Source: an uncultured Maribacter sp.
GTDB lineage: Bacteria > Bacteroidota > Bacteroidia > Flavobacteriales > Flavobacteriaceae
Direction of reading: 5' to 3'
NCBI RefSeq assembly: GCF_947496775.1
Contig: NZ_CANMDU010000001.1
Location: forward strand, 186,001 to 250,000
DNA: 64,000 nt
The position numbers and the translations under genes are program-made. Shown piece by piece: positions 38,884 through 47,143 of this stretch; the first letter of the stretch is position 1; every line of letters starts with the position of its first letter. The notes below the pieces were generated by a model. That model was not told the DNA's origin, ran no database searches, and saw only the letters and a list, made by a program, of their open reading frames with translations.

Positions 38884-39174
38884 ATGAGTTTAATAGACAA
38901 TATAAATAAAGCTTTTGATCATAGAATAAGATTAGGCATAATGTCTATTCTTATGGTAAATGATTATGCCGATTTTAAAATGCTAAAAGAAATGTTGGGA
39001 GCAACAGATGGTAATTTGGCTAGCCATACAAAGGCTCTAGAAAAAGAAGATTACATTAAAGTAGAAAAACAGTTTATAGGTAGAAAACCTAATACAAGGT
39101 ACTCTGCAACCCCACTAGGAAAAGCGGCATTTACAAAACATATTAATGCTTTAGAAAAATTAATACGAAAGTGA
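38884..39174 (+). CDS. Small winged-helix transcriptional regulator
   Basis: A 96-residue DNA-binding protein. H-R-I-R-L-G-I-M-S-I-L-M, D-F-K-M-L-K-E-M-L-G-A-T-D-G-N-L-A-S-H (recognition region), L-E-K-E-D-Y-I-K-V and G-R-K-P-N-T-R-Y-S-A-T (wing) fit the HTH_34/MarR-ArsR-like winged-helix family. It has no ligand domain. It sits between two almost identical operators, one before its own operon and one before the next, so autoregulation is likely. Confidence 0.85.
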   Translation: MSLIDNINKAFDHRIRLGIMSILMVNDYADFKMLKEMLGATDGNLASHTKALEKEDYIKVEKQFIGRKPNTRYSATPLGKAAFTKHINALEKLIRK

Positions 39175-39196
39175 AAACCTTTTTTTTTATTCATCT

Positions 39197-39218
39197 ACTT
39201 TGAAATTCAAAGTACTTT
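39197..39218 (+). promoter_or_regulatory. Operator, second copy
   Basis: The site has ACTTTG-AAA, TTCAAAGT and ACTTT, with a perfect palindrome TACTTTGAA-A-TTCAAAGTA (39196-39214). It is 10 bases before the Coq4-like gene. It matches the first copy at all but two bases. CTACTTTG within it is a one-mismatch -7 element, so it could be both promoter and operator. Confidence 0.65.
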
Positions 39219-39228
39219 CAAATAAACT

Positions 39229-39684
39229 ATGAGAGAGAAAATATTAGAGTTACTATATGAATGGAGTAAAAAACCATATCAAAAATTTATGAAAAACAAT
39301 ACCCCATGGCACATTTCAACGGCTAAACTACAGTCCTATCCTCAAGGAACATTAGGCCAGCAACTGGGACTATTTCTAAAGACTAATAATTTTCGGATAG
39401 AACCCAAATTAGAAAGTCATGATGTGTTTCATGTACTTACCAACACGGGCACTTCTGTTCCAGAAGAAATTAGCATGCAATATTATCTTTTAGGAAATGG
39501 TAAGCGTAGTATCTATTTAATAACAGTCATAGTATTAGGAACTATATTATTCCCTGATTACATTACTTTATTCTACAGAGCCTACCAAAGAGGGAAAATA
39601 GCACTCCCCTTCTACCAACTAAACTTTTTAAAAATGCTACAACACCCTATAGAAAAAATAAAATCCACCTTTAAAATTCAATAA
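39229..39684 (+). CDS. Coq4-like protein
   Basis: A 151-residue protein. The motif H-D-V-F-H-V-L-T followed 11 residues later by Glu matches the HDxxH-x11-E metal site of the Coq4 family, which acts in ubiquinone synthesis. There is a hydrophobic stretch near residue 95. Flavobacteria use menaquinone, so ubiquinone synthesis is not expected; the role must differ or the annotation is by fold only. It heads an operon under the second operator, with two membrane proteins behind it. Confidence 0.75.
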   Translation: MREKILELLYEWSKKPYQKFMKNNTPWHISTAKLQSYPQGTLGQQLGLFLKTNNFRIEPKLESHDVFHVLTNTGTSVPEEISMQYYLLGNGKRSIYLITVIVLGTILFPDYITLFYRAYQRGKIALPFYQLNFLKMLQHPIEKIKSTFKIQ

Positions 39685-39696
39685 AATCATCATCTT

Positions 39697-41100
39697 ATGA
39701 ATACACATATTAAATCTATTTTATCTGCATTGGCCTTTAGCATATTATTTTACAGTAAAAGCTTCGGTTTAAATTTATTTTTAATTTCTATTCTTATAGT
39801 TAGTCTATTAATGGCTTTGAAAAAAGAGCACTATACTTCTTGGAAATTCCCAACTATTTATTTGCTAAGCGCACTACTTGTTTTTATAACCCCTACAAAC
39901 TATACCATTTTTGTTCATGCAATGGCATTTCTTCTGTTTATAGGAAAATCTATAGCTCCGAATAGTCCTATTTATCTTTCTTGGTCTATAGGAGTCATGA
40001 ATATGATAGTTGCTTCAGCAATTAACTATAATGAACGTACTAAAGGTACAGAAACTACTAAAAAAGAAATTTCAAACACAACTATAAACTATATAAAGGG
40101 CATTATTGCCGCAATTCTTCTTCTTTTTGCATTCTCTTTATTATACAAAAATGCTAATCCCGTTTTTAATGAAGTACTCACGCAGATAAGTTTCGATTTC
40201 ATAAGTGTTCCTTGGTTGTTTTTTACGTTTATTGGCTATGTTTTATTTCAACATATTTTACGTCCTTATAACCCTAAGGACCTCATAGAACAAGATGAAA
40301 AAATAGGAAATAACCTCGAAAAACCTATACAATCGTTTTCATTAAAAACTCTAAAAAAAGTAAAAGAAGAGCACACCTTAGGGAGTATTATATTTATTGC
40401 TCTAAATGTATTATTAGTATTTTTCTTAACTACAGATGTTATTTATTTACTCCAAGAAAATTCTAGCATAAAAGTTTCTTATTCCTCCTCTGTGCATCAA
40501 GGAGTCTACGCTTTAATGTTTTCTATTATCTGTGCTATAATTTTAATTCTTTATTTCTTTAGAGGAAACTTAAATTTTTATAAAAAGAATAAGCAATTAA
40601 AGACCCTAACATTCCTTTGGATAGGTCTCAATGTCATTTTAGCATTATTTACCTGCATTAAGAACTATCAATATGTAGAAGCTTTGGGTTTAACTTATAA
40701 GCGTATTGGTGTTTTCGTATATATATTACTTACACTCATTGGTCTTATTACAACCTATATAAAAGTTAACCAATTAAAAAACTTTTATTTCCTCTTACGC
40801 ACCAATATTACCATACTATTTTCTTGCCTTTTTATTAGTGCTCTAATACCGTGGGATAAAGCAATAACAGAATATAACTTAACGCAAATATATAACCCTG
40901 ACATAACCTATTTAATACAACTAGGAGTAACCAATAGTAAGCAGTTACATACGTATTCTTCACAAAACAAAGGAAAAATAAAAGAGAAAGATTTTGAACG
41001 TATAAACGCAAAATACTCCTCTTTTTTAAAAAAAGAATCCGAAAGAACCTGGCAAGAATATACGCTGTATCAGTTAACAGATAACAACAACAAACAATGA
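39697..41100 (+). CDS. Polytopic membrane protein, DUF4153/DUF4173-like
   Basis: A 467-residue protein with about 12 hydrophobic helices and long loops. The layout, with a late L-T-Y-K-R-I-G-V-F-V-Y and a C-terminal soluble tail (T-Y-S-S-Q-N-K-G), recalls the Bacteroidota DUF4173/DUF4153 proteins. It overlaps the next gene by four bases and lies 12 bases behind the Coq4-like gene. The function is unknown. Confidence 0.7.
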   Translation: MNTHIKSILSALAFSILFYSKSFGLNLFLISILIVSLLMALKKEHYTSWKFPTIYLLSALLVFITPTNYTIFVHAMAFLLFIGKSIAPNSPIYLSWSIGVMNMIVASAINYNERTKGTETTKKEISNTTINYIKGIIAAILLLFAFSLLYKNANPVFNEVLTQISFDFISVPWLFFTFIGYVLFQHILRPYNPKDLIEQDEKIGNNLEKPIQSFSLKTLKKVKEEHTLGSIIFIALNVLLVFFLTTDVIYLLQENSSIKVSYSSSVHQGVYALMFSIICAIILILYFFRGNLNFYKKNKQLKTLTFLWIGLNVILALFTCIKNYQYVEALGLTYKRIGVFVYILLTLIGLITTYIKVNQLKNFYFLLRTNITILFSCLFISALIPWDKAITEYNLTQIYNPDITYLIQLGVTNSKQLHTYSSQNKGKIKEKDFERINAKYSSFLKKESERTWQEYTLYQLTDNNNKQ

Positions 41101-41393
41101 GTTATTTTACACTTAAACACCACCAAAAAATAGTAAAGTTGACTGCTATATGTTTTGCTTTAGGTAATATTATATTCCTATTACTCCTAATCTCAAAACA
41201 AGATTTTGTTATTGGTTTTGGTATCTTATTTTTTTGCTTTTTTATACTTAGTAATGCCATTGCAATGTTTACTATACTAATAAATATGCTTACAGAACCA
41301 AAGAAAATGCAAGAACATATTACTGTTCTATTCTTATTACTGTTTAACTGGCCCATAGCAGGACTATATATTTATTTCATTTCAACAGTATAA
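41097..41393 (+). CDS. Small three-helix membrane protein
   Basis: A 98-residue protein with three hydrophobic segments (about 15-33, 36-60 and 75-95). It starts inside the stop of the preceding gene (ATGA overlap), so the two are translationally coupled. No family recognised. Confidence 0.6.
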   Translation: MSYFTLKHHQKIVKLTAICFALGNIIFLLLLISKQDFVIGFGILFFCFFILSNAIAMFTILINMLTEPKKMQEHITVLFLLLFNWPIAGLYIYFISTV

Positions 41394-41489
41394 TAGATTC
41401 CCATTTTTTTATAAAAAAAGAAGGTTTTTTCTTACAACAAAAATAAACAATAAACGTTTTATACGTACCCAGATCTTAATTTTCAAAAA

Positions 41490-42137
41490 ATGAAGTATAC
41501 ATTCTTACCTATTAACCCGTATTACCGAAGATTAGCATTGTTATCTCTATTAGGAACTTTGGTCCTAATTTACCGAGTAACTACTACACAAACAATACTT
41601 TTTACATTCTTATTATGGAATCTTTTTTTAGCAATTTTACCGTTAATCGTTTCTAAAATTATACGTTATAATTCGAAAGTAAATTCGTCTAACATAGCCT
41701 TAGCAGTTCTATTTGTATTATGGATACTCTTTTTACCAAATAGTCCTTATATAATAACGGACTTTATTCATTTAGAAACTGGAATTTCTACCATGTGGGT
41801 AGATCTATTTATGCTTTTTATTTTTGCATTAAATGGTGTTCTATTAGGAACACTTTCAATGGTAGACATGTTTCATTCTCTCACCAAGAAATTTAATCAA
41901 AAAATAGCTAACATCACTTTATTGAGCAGCTGTTACTTGAGCGGTTTTGGTATTTTTATTGGTCGCTTTTTACGCTTTAACTCTTGGGATATAGTGGCCC
42001 GCCCAAAGGTATTATTCTACTGTATTTACAAATGTCTTTTCCTATGGGAAGCATGGTTATGGACGCTTGGTTTTGGTAGTTTTATGTGGGTATCTTTTAT
42101 AATTCTTAAACCATTTATTAGGCACCCCAGTAAATAG
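41490..42137 (+). CDS. DUF1361 membrane protein
   Basis: A 215-residue polytopic protein with the DUF1361 motif F-L-P-N-S-P-Y-I-I-T-D-F-I-H-L at about 85-100 and seven or so helices. The family's biochemical role is not known. It begins 96 bases after the Coq4 operon and has no close partner. Confidence 0.85.
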   Translation: MKYTFLPINPYYRRLALLSLLGTLVLIYRVTTTQTILFTFLLWNLFLAILPLIVSKIIRYNSKVNSSNIALAVLFVLWILFLPNSPYIITDFIHLETGISTMWVDLFMLFIFALNGVLLGTLSMVDMFHSLTKKFNQKIANITLLSSCYLSGFGIFIGRFLRFNSWDIVARPKVLFYCIYKCLFLWEAWLWTLGFGSFMWVSFIILKPFIRHPSK

Positions 42138-42236
42138 CGATGGGCAATACTCACAAGATATTAGATGAAATAGCTTTAAACATTTCTATACAATAATTGT
42201 GATATTAATTCCACTGGTGGCAATAAAATTCTTCCC

Positions 42237-43442
42237 TTATTCTTTACCATCCACATAATTCTGCAAATAGGCATACCTTTGGGTTAACTTTCCTTCTTTT
42301 GTCATTCTTGCTCTTTCCAAAACACCATCCTTATCATCATTAAAAAAAGCGGGAATCACATGTTTAACAAAGGCTTTTCCAAAACCAATACTCGCATCTC
42401 TTGGGAGTTCGCAAGGTAAATTATCAACCGCCATTACTGCAATTGCATTAGTCTCTTTAAAATCTACTTCTGATTCTGATTCCGCATTATACCCATAAAT
42501 AGGGTCTGCAATAGTAGATGATCTTATAGTGGAAGCCACAGGACCGTCTATATCGCAACTTACGTCGGCCACAACTTTAATTTTAAAATCTGGATGTTTT
42601 GCATCTTCTCTGCTAAACAAATATGGCGCACCATCCCCATAAAAATGACCGGCGATATAAAAGTCTGTTACTTTAGTGAAACGTGTAAAATTCGTTTTAT
42701 ACTCCTCTGGATTTGTAAAAAAATCTGCTTTATTTCCACGTATACCGTCTTTGCGTTTATTATATTCCGATGCATCAATCTGGCAATACACAGGCTCCAA
42801 AAAATCATCCTGTAAGTACTCTTTTACATTTACCTTGGTTATATGCATAGCATCTAACATTTCTTTTGCACCATTCCCTACTCTACCCTTTCCGGTTAGC
42901 ATAATTTTTATGTTCGGCAGTTTTATTTTTCTTAGATGATTTATTAAATCTTCTTGGTCTTTTAAATTTTCTGCTTTCGGTAACTCAAAAGCATTGTATT
43001 TTAAACCATAAGCCCTAAAACCATTATACGCTCCTACAATTCCGGCATACCTTCCAAAAGCCACAACACGTTGCTCTTTGCTATTTGTAATTACCTCATG
43101 GTCGTACATTTCTATATTCTTTTGCAACATGGTGCGCAATAACTCCCTATTATATGGTTGTTTTTTTATGGTATGGGAGAAAAAGAAATATTTTTTATTC
43201 GGAATTAGAGACTCCATAGGAACTTCTTTTACACCAATCAACACATCGCATTCCTCCATATTAGTAGAGATAGGCAACCCCACATTAGCATACTCAGCAT
43301 CTTTAAATACACGAATTGAAGAAGGTTCTACTAAAATCTTAGCATCATTAAACTTGCTAATTACTTCTTTGCAAGCTTCTGGTGATAAAACAACACGACG
43401 GTCCGGTGGATTTTTTCGTTCTTGAATAACTCCGAATTTCAT
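42237..43442 (-). CDS. NAD(P)-dependent oxidoreductase of the alanine dehydrogenase/saccharopine dehydrogenase type
   Basis: A 401-residue protein. The N-terminal AlaDh_PNT domain opens F-G-V-I-Q-E-R-K-N-P-P-D-R-R-V-V-L and contains K-Y-F-F-F-S-H-T. A nucleotide fold around 175-210 reads I-M-L-T-G-K-G-R-V-G-N-G-A. The C-terminus contains V-A-D-V-S-C-D-I-D-G-P. These features fit lysine-forming saccharopine dehydrogenase (Lys1-like) or alanine dehydrogenase. The substrate cannot be decided, and no lysine genes are nearby. Confidence 0.8.
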   Translation of the reverse strand: MKFGVIQERKNPPDRRVVLSPEACKEVISKFNDAKILVEPSSIRVFKDAEYANVGLPISTNMEECDVLIGVKEVPMESLIPNKKYFFFSHTIKKQPYNRELLRTMLQKNIEMYDHEVITNSKEQRVVAFGRYAGIVGAYNGFRAYGLKYNAFELPKAENLKDQEDLINHLRKIKLPNIKIMLTGKGRVGNGAKEMLDAMHITKVNVKEYLQDDFLEPVYCQIDASEYNKRKDGIRGNKADFFTNPEEYKTNFTRFTKVTDFYIAGHFYGDGAPYLFSREDAKHPDFKIKVVADVSCDIDGPVASTIRSSTIADPIYGYNAESESEVDFKETNAIAVMAVDNLPCELPRDASIGFGKAFVKHVIPAFFNDDKDGVLERARMTKEGKLTQRYAYLQNYVDGKE

Positions 43443-43479
43443 AAATATATTTTTATAACTTATATTTTAACAAAAGTTT

Positions 43480-43511
43480 CAAATGTAACAAAATTGAACT
43501 GCAGAAACAAA
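43480..43511 (-). promoter_or_regulatory. Promoter for the dehydrogenase gene
   Basis: On the minus strand TTTG (43511-43508), 20 bases, then TACATTTG (43487-43480), a good TTG / TAnnTTTG pair, ending 37 bases before the start codon. Confidence 0.65.
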
Positions 43512-43672
43512 ACTTTTTTTTGGAATACTTTTTGAACTACCTTTGCTGGCTCCTTATAATAAAATCCCATATATATTGTGTATACAGTACTATATAAGGA
43601 TACAAATATAGAGCAAAGTTCATTGAAAAAAATAATGTTTAAAGGTGTTTTTATGCACCTAATAAGCGTTAA

Positions 43673-44070
43673 GGGGCCGACTGGTTTTGACAGCGAGACT
43701 AATTGGAATATAAGCATGCCGAGCTTTGTTATATGGCTCGTTAATCTCATATATCACACTTTTAATAGGCGAAAATAATTACGCTCTTGCCGCTTAATCT
43801 GAATTATAGTAAGATTAGCCTCGTCTCTACTAGGTAGAGAAGCGAGATGTCCCTGAATAGCCTCTGTCGACGGCGATTCAACTCGGGGCACCATAAATGT
43901 CGATATAAGGATATTGTTGCTTTGGCAGTATCACTAAAAGGTAAAGAAGCTAAGTATGTATTGGGCGGTTTCTAGTCAGGTACATATCGAAAACCAAGTA
44001 GAAACTAAGCATGTAGAAAGTATTTTAATTACTTGTTTGGACGAGGGTTCGAATCCCTCCGGCTCCACGA
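43673..44070 (+). ncRNA. ssrA: Transfer-messenger RNA
   Basis: The RNA starts GGGGCCGACTGG and ends with a tRNA-like TTCGAATCCC arm and CGGCTCC-ACGA, whose acceptor arms pair over seven bases with one G-U. The tag frame at 43768-43797 reads G-E-N-N-Y-A-L-A-A-stop, a known flavobacterial tag form. It frees stalled ribosomes and tags the peptide for proteolysis. A full CCA is not encoded (ACGA), so CCA must be added after processing. The length of about 398 bases is normal. Confidence 0.96.
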
Positions 44071-44076
44071 TTAAAC

Positions 44077-44175
44077 GCAACAGGTTTGCGATTTAGAACT
44101 TAAGAAGTCCGACAAGTTTACTTGATCGGGCTTCGTTGTTTCTAAAGCGCCTGTACTACATGTACAACCTGTTGC
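44077..44175 (+). ncRNA. Structured element directly after ssrA
   Basis: Outer arms GCAACAGGTT (44077-44086) and AACCTGTTGC (44166-44175) pair perfectly. Inside are TTTAGAAC with GTTTCTAAA (one bulge) and a strong hairpin GAAGTCCGA/CAAG with loop TTTA (44104-44134). This may be the processing and termination region of tmRNA or a separate folded RNA. I know no named family with this layout. Confidence 0.45.
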
Positions 44176-44392
44176 ATTTACAGTACGTAAGCTTTAGTGA
44201 ACAACAAAGTTAATCCTCCATACCACCGATACTAACACCACATTTTTTCTCATGCCCTATACCCCGTCTTGTTTATTAAAAAAATAAAATCGCTTTAATG
44301 TTTTTATTCTAGATTAAAATCAACATACAAACACCTTATCATTATAAGACTTCATTTTATAGAGTACTTTATTCTATATATAGCTAACCGAA

Positions 44393-44400
44393 TAACTTTG
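44393..44400 (+). promoter_or_regulatory. Promoter -7 element for two micro-ORFs
   Basis: TAACTTTG matches TAnnTTTG and lies 12 bases before the first micro-ORF ATG. Confidence 0.4.
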
Positions 44401-44412
44401 TAGTACATTAAA

Positions 44413-44478
44413 ATGGCTAGAAACCTGCGAGAAACAATTATATACCTCGATTATAGAGAAAAACATAGGAAAGCATGA
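44413..44478 (+). CDS. Possible 21-residue leader peptide
   Basis: The frame encodes M-A-R-N-L-R-E-T-I-I-Y-L-D-Y-R-E-K-H-R-K-A-stop, a basic peptide. Its stop overlaps the next ATG by four bases (ATGA), and it follows a -7 element. The short length makes it a weak call. Confidence 0.3.
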   Translation: MARNLRETIIYLDYREKHRKA

Positions 44479-44606
44479 AAACCGTACTACTTAAAGTTAA
44501 AAAAGAACTTCATAAAGAAGATACATTAGCTGCAGTTGTTTGCACAATACTATCCATATCTATATTCGTAATAATGAAAATATTAAGTTTTGAAGGTAGG
44601 TTTTAA
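44475..44606 (+). CDS. Small one-helix membrane protein
   Basis: A 43-residue frame with a basic N-terminus (M-K-T-V-L-L-K-V-K-K-E-L-H-K) and one hydrophobic helix (about 19-38). An AGGA sequence seven bases upstream could be the ribosome site, and coupling to the leader is possible through the ATGA overlap. No family recognised. Confidence 0.45.
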   Translation: MKTVLLKVKKELHKEDTLAAVVCTILSISIFVIMKILSFEGRF

Positions 44607-44717
44607 AAAAGCGTATTTAATAAATCTTAAAAACCATGTTTACATAAAGTATTACAGAAATCCGTAACACATACGACACTTAATATTTTTAATTTAGCAA
44701 TGTTAAAATTCTTAATA

Positions 44718-45533
44718 ATGCTAAAAAAAATAATACTCCTAGCCTTCTTACTTTTTCAACATAGTTTGTTCTCTCAATCTAAACAACTCCACTTAATTTC
44801 CTGGAATATTCAAGACTTTGGGAAAACTAAAAACAGCGGTGAACTAGAAAAAATTGCAGATATTATTAAAGGAGCAGATATTGTTGCTATCCAAGAAGTA
44901 GTAGCGGGTTATGGTGGTGCACAAGCTGTAGCAAAACTTACCGCTATTTTAAACAGAAAAGGAAGTAAATGGGATTATGTAATTAGTAACCCAACCAATA
45001 GCCCAAAATACGTGGCAGAACGCTACGCCTTTGTTTGGAAGACAAAACATATTAAAATAAAAAACAGAGGTAGATTAATTAAGGAGCTGGAAAAAGAGAT
45101 AGACAGAGAACCTTTTCTGCTAGATTTTTATATTAATGGCAAAAAACTGTCCGTACTAAATTTTCATTCTAGGCCTTTTAATAAAAATCCGCAGTCCGAA
45201 ATAACAGCCTTAACTAACTATTGTATAAAAACATTTAAAAGTCCTCTTATTTTGGCAGGCGATTTTAATGTAAATGAGAAGGATGTTGTTTTTAACTCTT
45301 TAAAAAATAGTGGCTACGCTCCTGCTGTTTTGGGTAAAAAAACAACTCTAAAAAAAGCCTGTAACAAAAATAATTACCTAAACCATGCTATAGATAATAT
45401 TTTTTATTCCAAGAACATTATTAAAACAGAAAGCAGCGTAATTGACTTTGTAAGCTTTTGCGAAAATTTAACAAATGCCAGAAAACTATCAGATCATTTG
45501 CCTGTTTATCTTAACTTTTCAGTTTTATTTTAA
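44718..45533 (+). CDS. Secreted endonuclease/exonuclease/phosphatase family protein (DNase I fold)
   Basis: A 271-residue enzyme. The ATG at 44718 gives a good signal peptide (M-L-K-K-I-I-L-L-A-F-L-L-F-Q-H-S-L-F-S-Q); an ATG six codons earlier (44700) is also possible. Catalytic motifs are S-W-N-I-Q-D-F-G, V-A-I-Q-E-V, A-G-D-F-N-V and S-D-H-L-P. These are the Asn, Glu, Asp-Asn and Asp-His of the fold. It acts outside the inner membrane, probably on nucleic acids or phosphoesters, but the substrate is not visible. Confidence 0.88.
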   Translation: MLKKIILLAFLLFQHSLFSQSKQLHLISWNIQDFGKTKNSGELEKIADIIKGADIVAIQEVVAGYGGAQAVAKLTAILNRKGSKWDYVISNPTNSPKYVAERYAFVWKTKHIKIKNRGRLIKELEKEIDREPFLLDFYINGKKLSVLNFHSRPFNKNPQSEITALTNYCIKTFKSPLILAGDFNVNEKDVVFNSLKNSGYAPAVLGKKTTLKKACNKNNYLNHAIDNIFYSKNIIKTESSVIDFVSFCENLTNARKLSDHLPVYLNFSVLF

Positions 45534-45595
45534 CCTCGTTGGTGCAAAAAACTAGACTAGGGCTTTTCATAGGAGAAATAGTTGGTTACTGAGTT

Positions 45596-46609
45596 TTATC
45601 TTAATGTTGTTTTTCTTATTACTTCAAAAAATTCTGATTTTACTTTGTCTTCAGGTACTCCTTTGCAACAGTTTTCTGTTTTTCTAATTCCATTCTTTTT
45701 GAAATCAATCGTCCATCCATTTCTTTTCTTCAACTTAACCATTTCGTAATTATTCCCATTAGAATGACCAGTCCAATAATTTTCGTCAACTTGCACCCAA
45801 TCAATATCAAAATTTAATTTGTCTATCGCTTGTCGAAAATCATTACAATTTTGATATCTCGTTCCTTTTCTTTTATGAATTGATTTTTTTAAAATTTTAA
45901 TTATTTTTTTGGGAATATGTGGCAAAAATATTCTTGGCGGAAATTTATCTTGTTTCACAGCTTTTTCCCATTCTTCAAAACTAGTAAATACAAAATCCAA
46001 TTTATTTGTATTGTTCAAAAGTCGGTAAAAAGTAATTCCTGTCCCATAAATATCAGAAATTCTGTCCATTGGATTTCCTTCAATTACTTCTAAAGGTTGG
46101 TGTGGTCTATATCCATCTATATTACTTGGTTCAGAGTGATAATTAATTGCTAATCCAAAATCTGAAAGTTTTATTTCGTTCAAATCGCCAAACAATATAT
46201 TTGCTGGTTTTATATCTTTGTGAAGAACGTTATTATTATGTGCATGTTCAAGTCCTAAAAGAGTTTGTTGAATTATTCGACAAGAATCTTTTACTGTTAT
46301 AAATCTTTTTTCGATATGCTTTTGAATAGAACCTTTTGAAAGGTACTCCATTACTATAATTACAACTTGCTCTCCTTTAAAAATTATAGAGCGAACATCT
46401 TTAACATCCACTATGTGTTTATGTCTACAAACGTCTAAAGTTTGACCTTCTTTAACTGCATTTACAAACTTATTTGGATTAGTTACTTTTATTACTTTTA
46501 CTGCAATCTCTTTTTGTAAGAATGGATCATAACATAAAAATACGTTTCCAAAGTTACCACTACCTATATGGGTAATAATTTGAAATTTATCTAATTGCTC
46601 TACAGCCAT
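45596..46609 (-). CDS. Serine/threonine protein kinase
   Basis: A 337-residue cytoplasmic Hanks-type kinase. Glycine loop G-S-G-N-F-G, Lys in I-A-V-K-V-I-K, catalytic H-K-D-I-K-P-A-N and D-F-G, with all key residues present. After the kinase domain (about 10-265) is a 70-residue unrecognised tail (V-D-E-N-Y-W-T-G-H). No membrane segment. Its start directly abuts the stop of the possible RuvC-fold gene upstream, so the two are cotranslated. It may be a stress or defence kinase; this is inference. Confidence 0.9.
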   Translation of the reverse strand: MAVEQLDKFQIITHIGSGNFGNVFLCYDPFLQKEIAVKVIKVTNPNKFVNAVKEGQTLDVCRHKHIVDVKDVRSIIFKGEQVVIIVMEYLSKGSIQKHIEKRFITVKDSCRIIQQTLLGLEHAHNNNVLHKDIKPANILFGDLNEIKLSDFGLAINYHSEPSNIDGYRPHQPLEVIEGNPMDRISDIYGTGITFYRLLNNTNKLDFVFTSFEEWEKAVKQDKFPPRIFLPHIPKKIIKILKKSIHKRKGTRYQNCNDFRQAIDKLNFDIDWVQVDENYWTGHSNGNNYEMVKLKKRNGWTIDFKKNGIRKTENCCKGVPEDKVKSEFFEVIRKTTLR

Positions 46610-47062
46610 TTATAAAATATTAAACCAAGCCACTAAAACAGCATCTTTCATTGCTTTATTCCAATAGGGTTTGTGTATACCTATTATTGGGTCAATATAT
46701 TTGTAAACATCAGTTTTCTTTGGTTCTCCAAATTTAGTTGCATTTATTCCTTGAGATGAAAAAGAATTTATTTTAATTCCTTTCTTTTTTGCTATCAAAT
46801 TCAAAATCCCTTGAGGATAGCAAGAACTTTTTATTTGAGCTAATGATGATATTGAAATTGATATTTTATGTGAAATAACATCTGGATGGTGTTTGTCTAT
46901 AATTAATGATATTTGAGTTTCAAACCATTCCATTAATTCGTCAGTTTCTAAATTTGGTAGGACAATTTTGTTCTTTTCGATTATTGTTGGTTCACTTGCT
47001 ATTTTTTCAAGTATTGCAAAGCTAAATTCATTTTTTGCAAAGTTAAATCCTAATGCCTTCAT
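46610..47062 (-). CDS. Possible RNase H/RuvC-fold protein, unknown function
   Basis: A 150-residue protein. It starts K-A-L-G-F-N-F-A-K-N-E-F-S-F-A-I-L-E, like the first strand of the RuvC fold but with Asn where the first catalytic Asp sits. It continues I-N-S-F-S-S-Q-G-I-N-A-T-K-F-G and ends K-D-A-V-L-V-A-W-F-N-I-L, similar to the last RuvC helix. The fold call is by eye only. It is zero bases from the kinase start. Confidence 0.45.
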   Translation of the reverse strand: MKALGFNFAKNEFSFAILEKIASEPTIIEKNKIVLPNLETDELMEWFETQISLIIDKHHPDVISHKISISISSLAQIKSSCYPQGILNLIAKKKGIKINSFSSQGINATKFGEPKKTDVYKYIDPIIGIHKPYWNKAMKDAVLVAWFNIL

Positions 47063-47143
47063 ATTTTTTTTTGGTTGATTACTATTGTTGATTTTAGATT
47101 AAGTGACTAATAACATATTACTCATAACCATTATCTACAGTTT

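Noticed and set aside
43460-43778. Short frames on both strands around the tmRNA 5' end
   Set aside because: They overlap the dehydrogenase promoter and the tmRNA, whose sequence is explained by RNA pairing and the tag.
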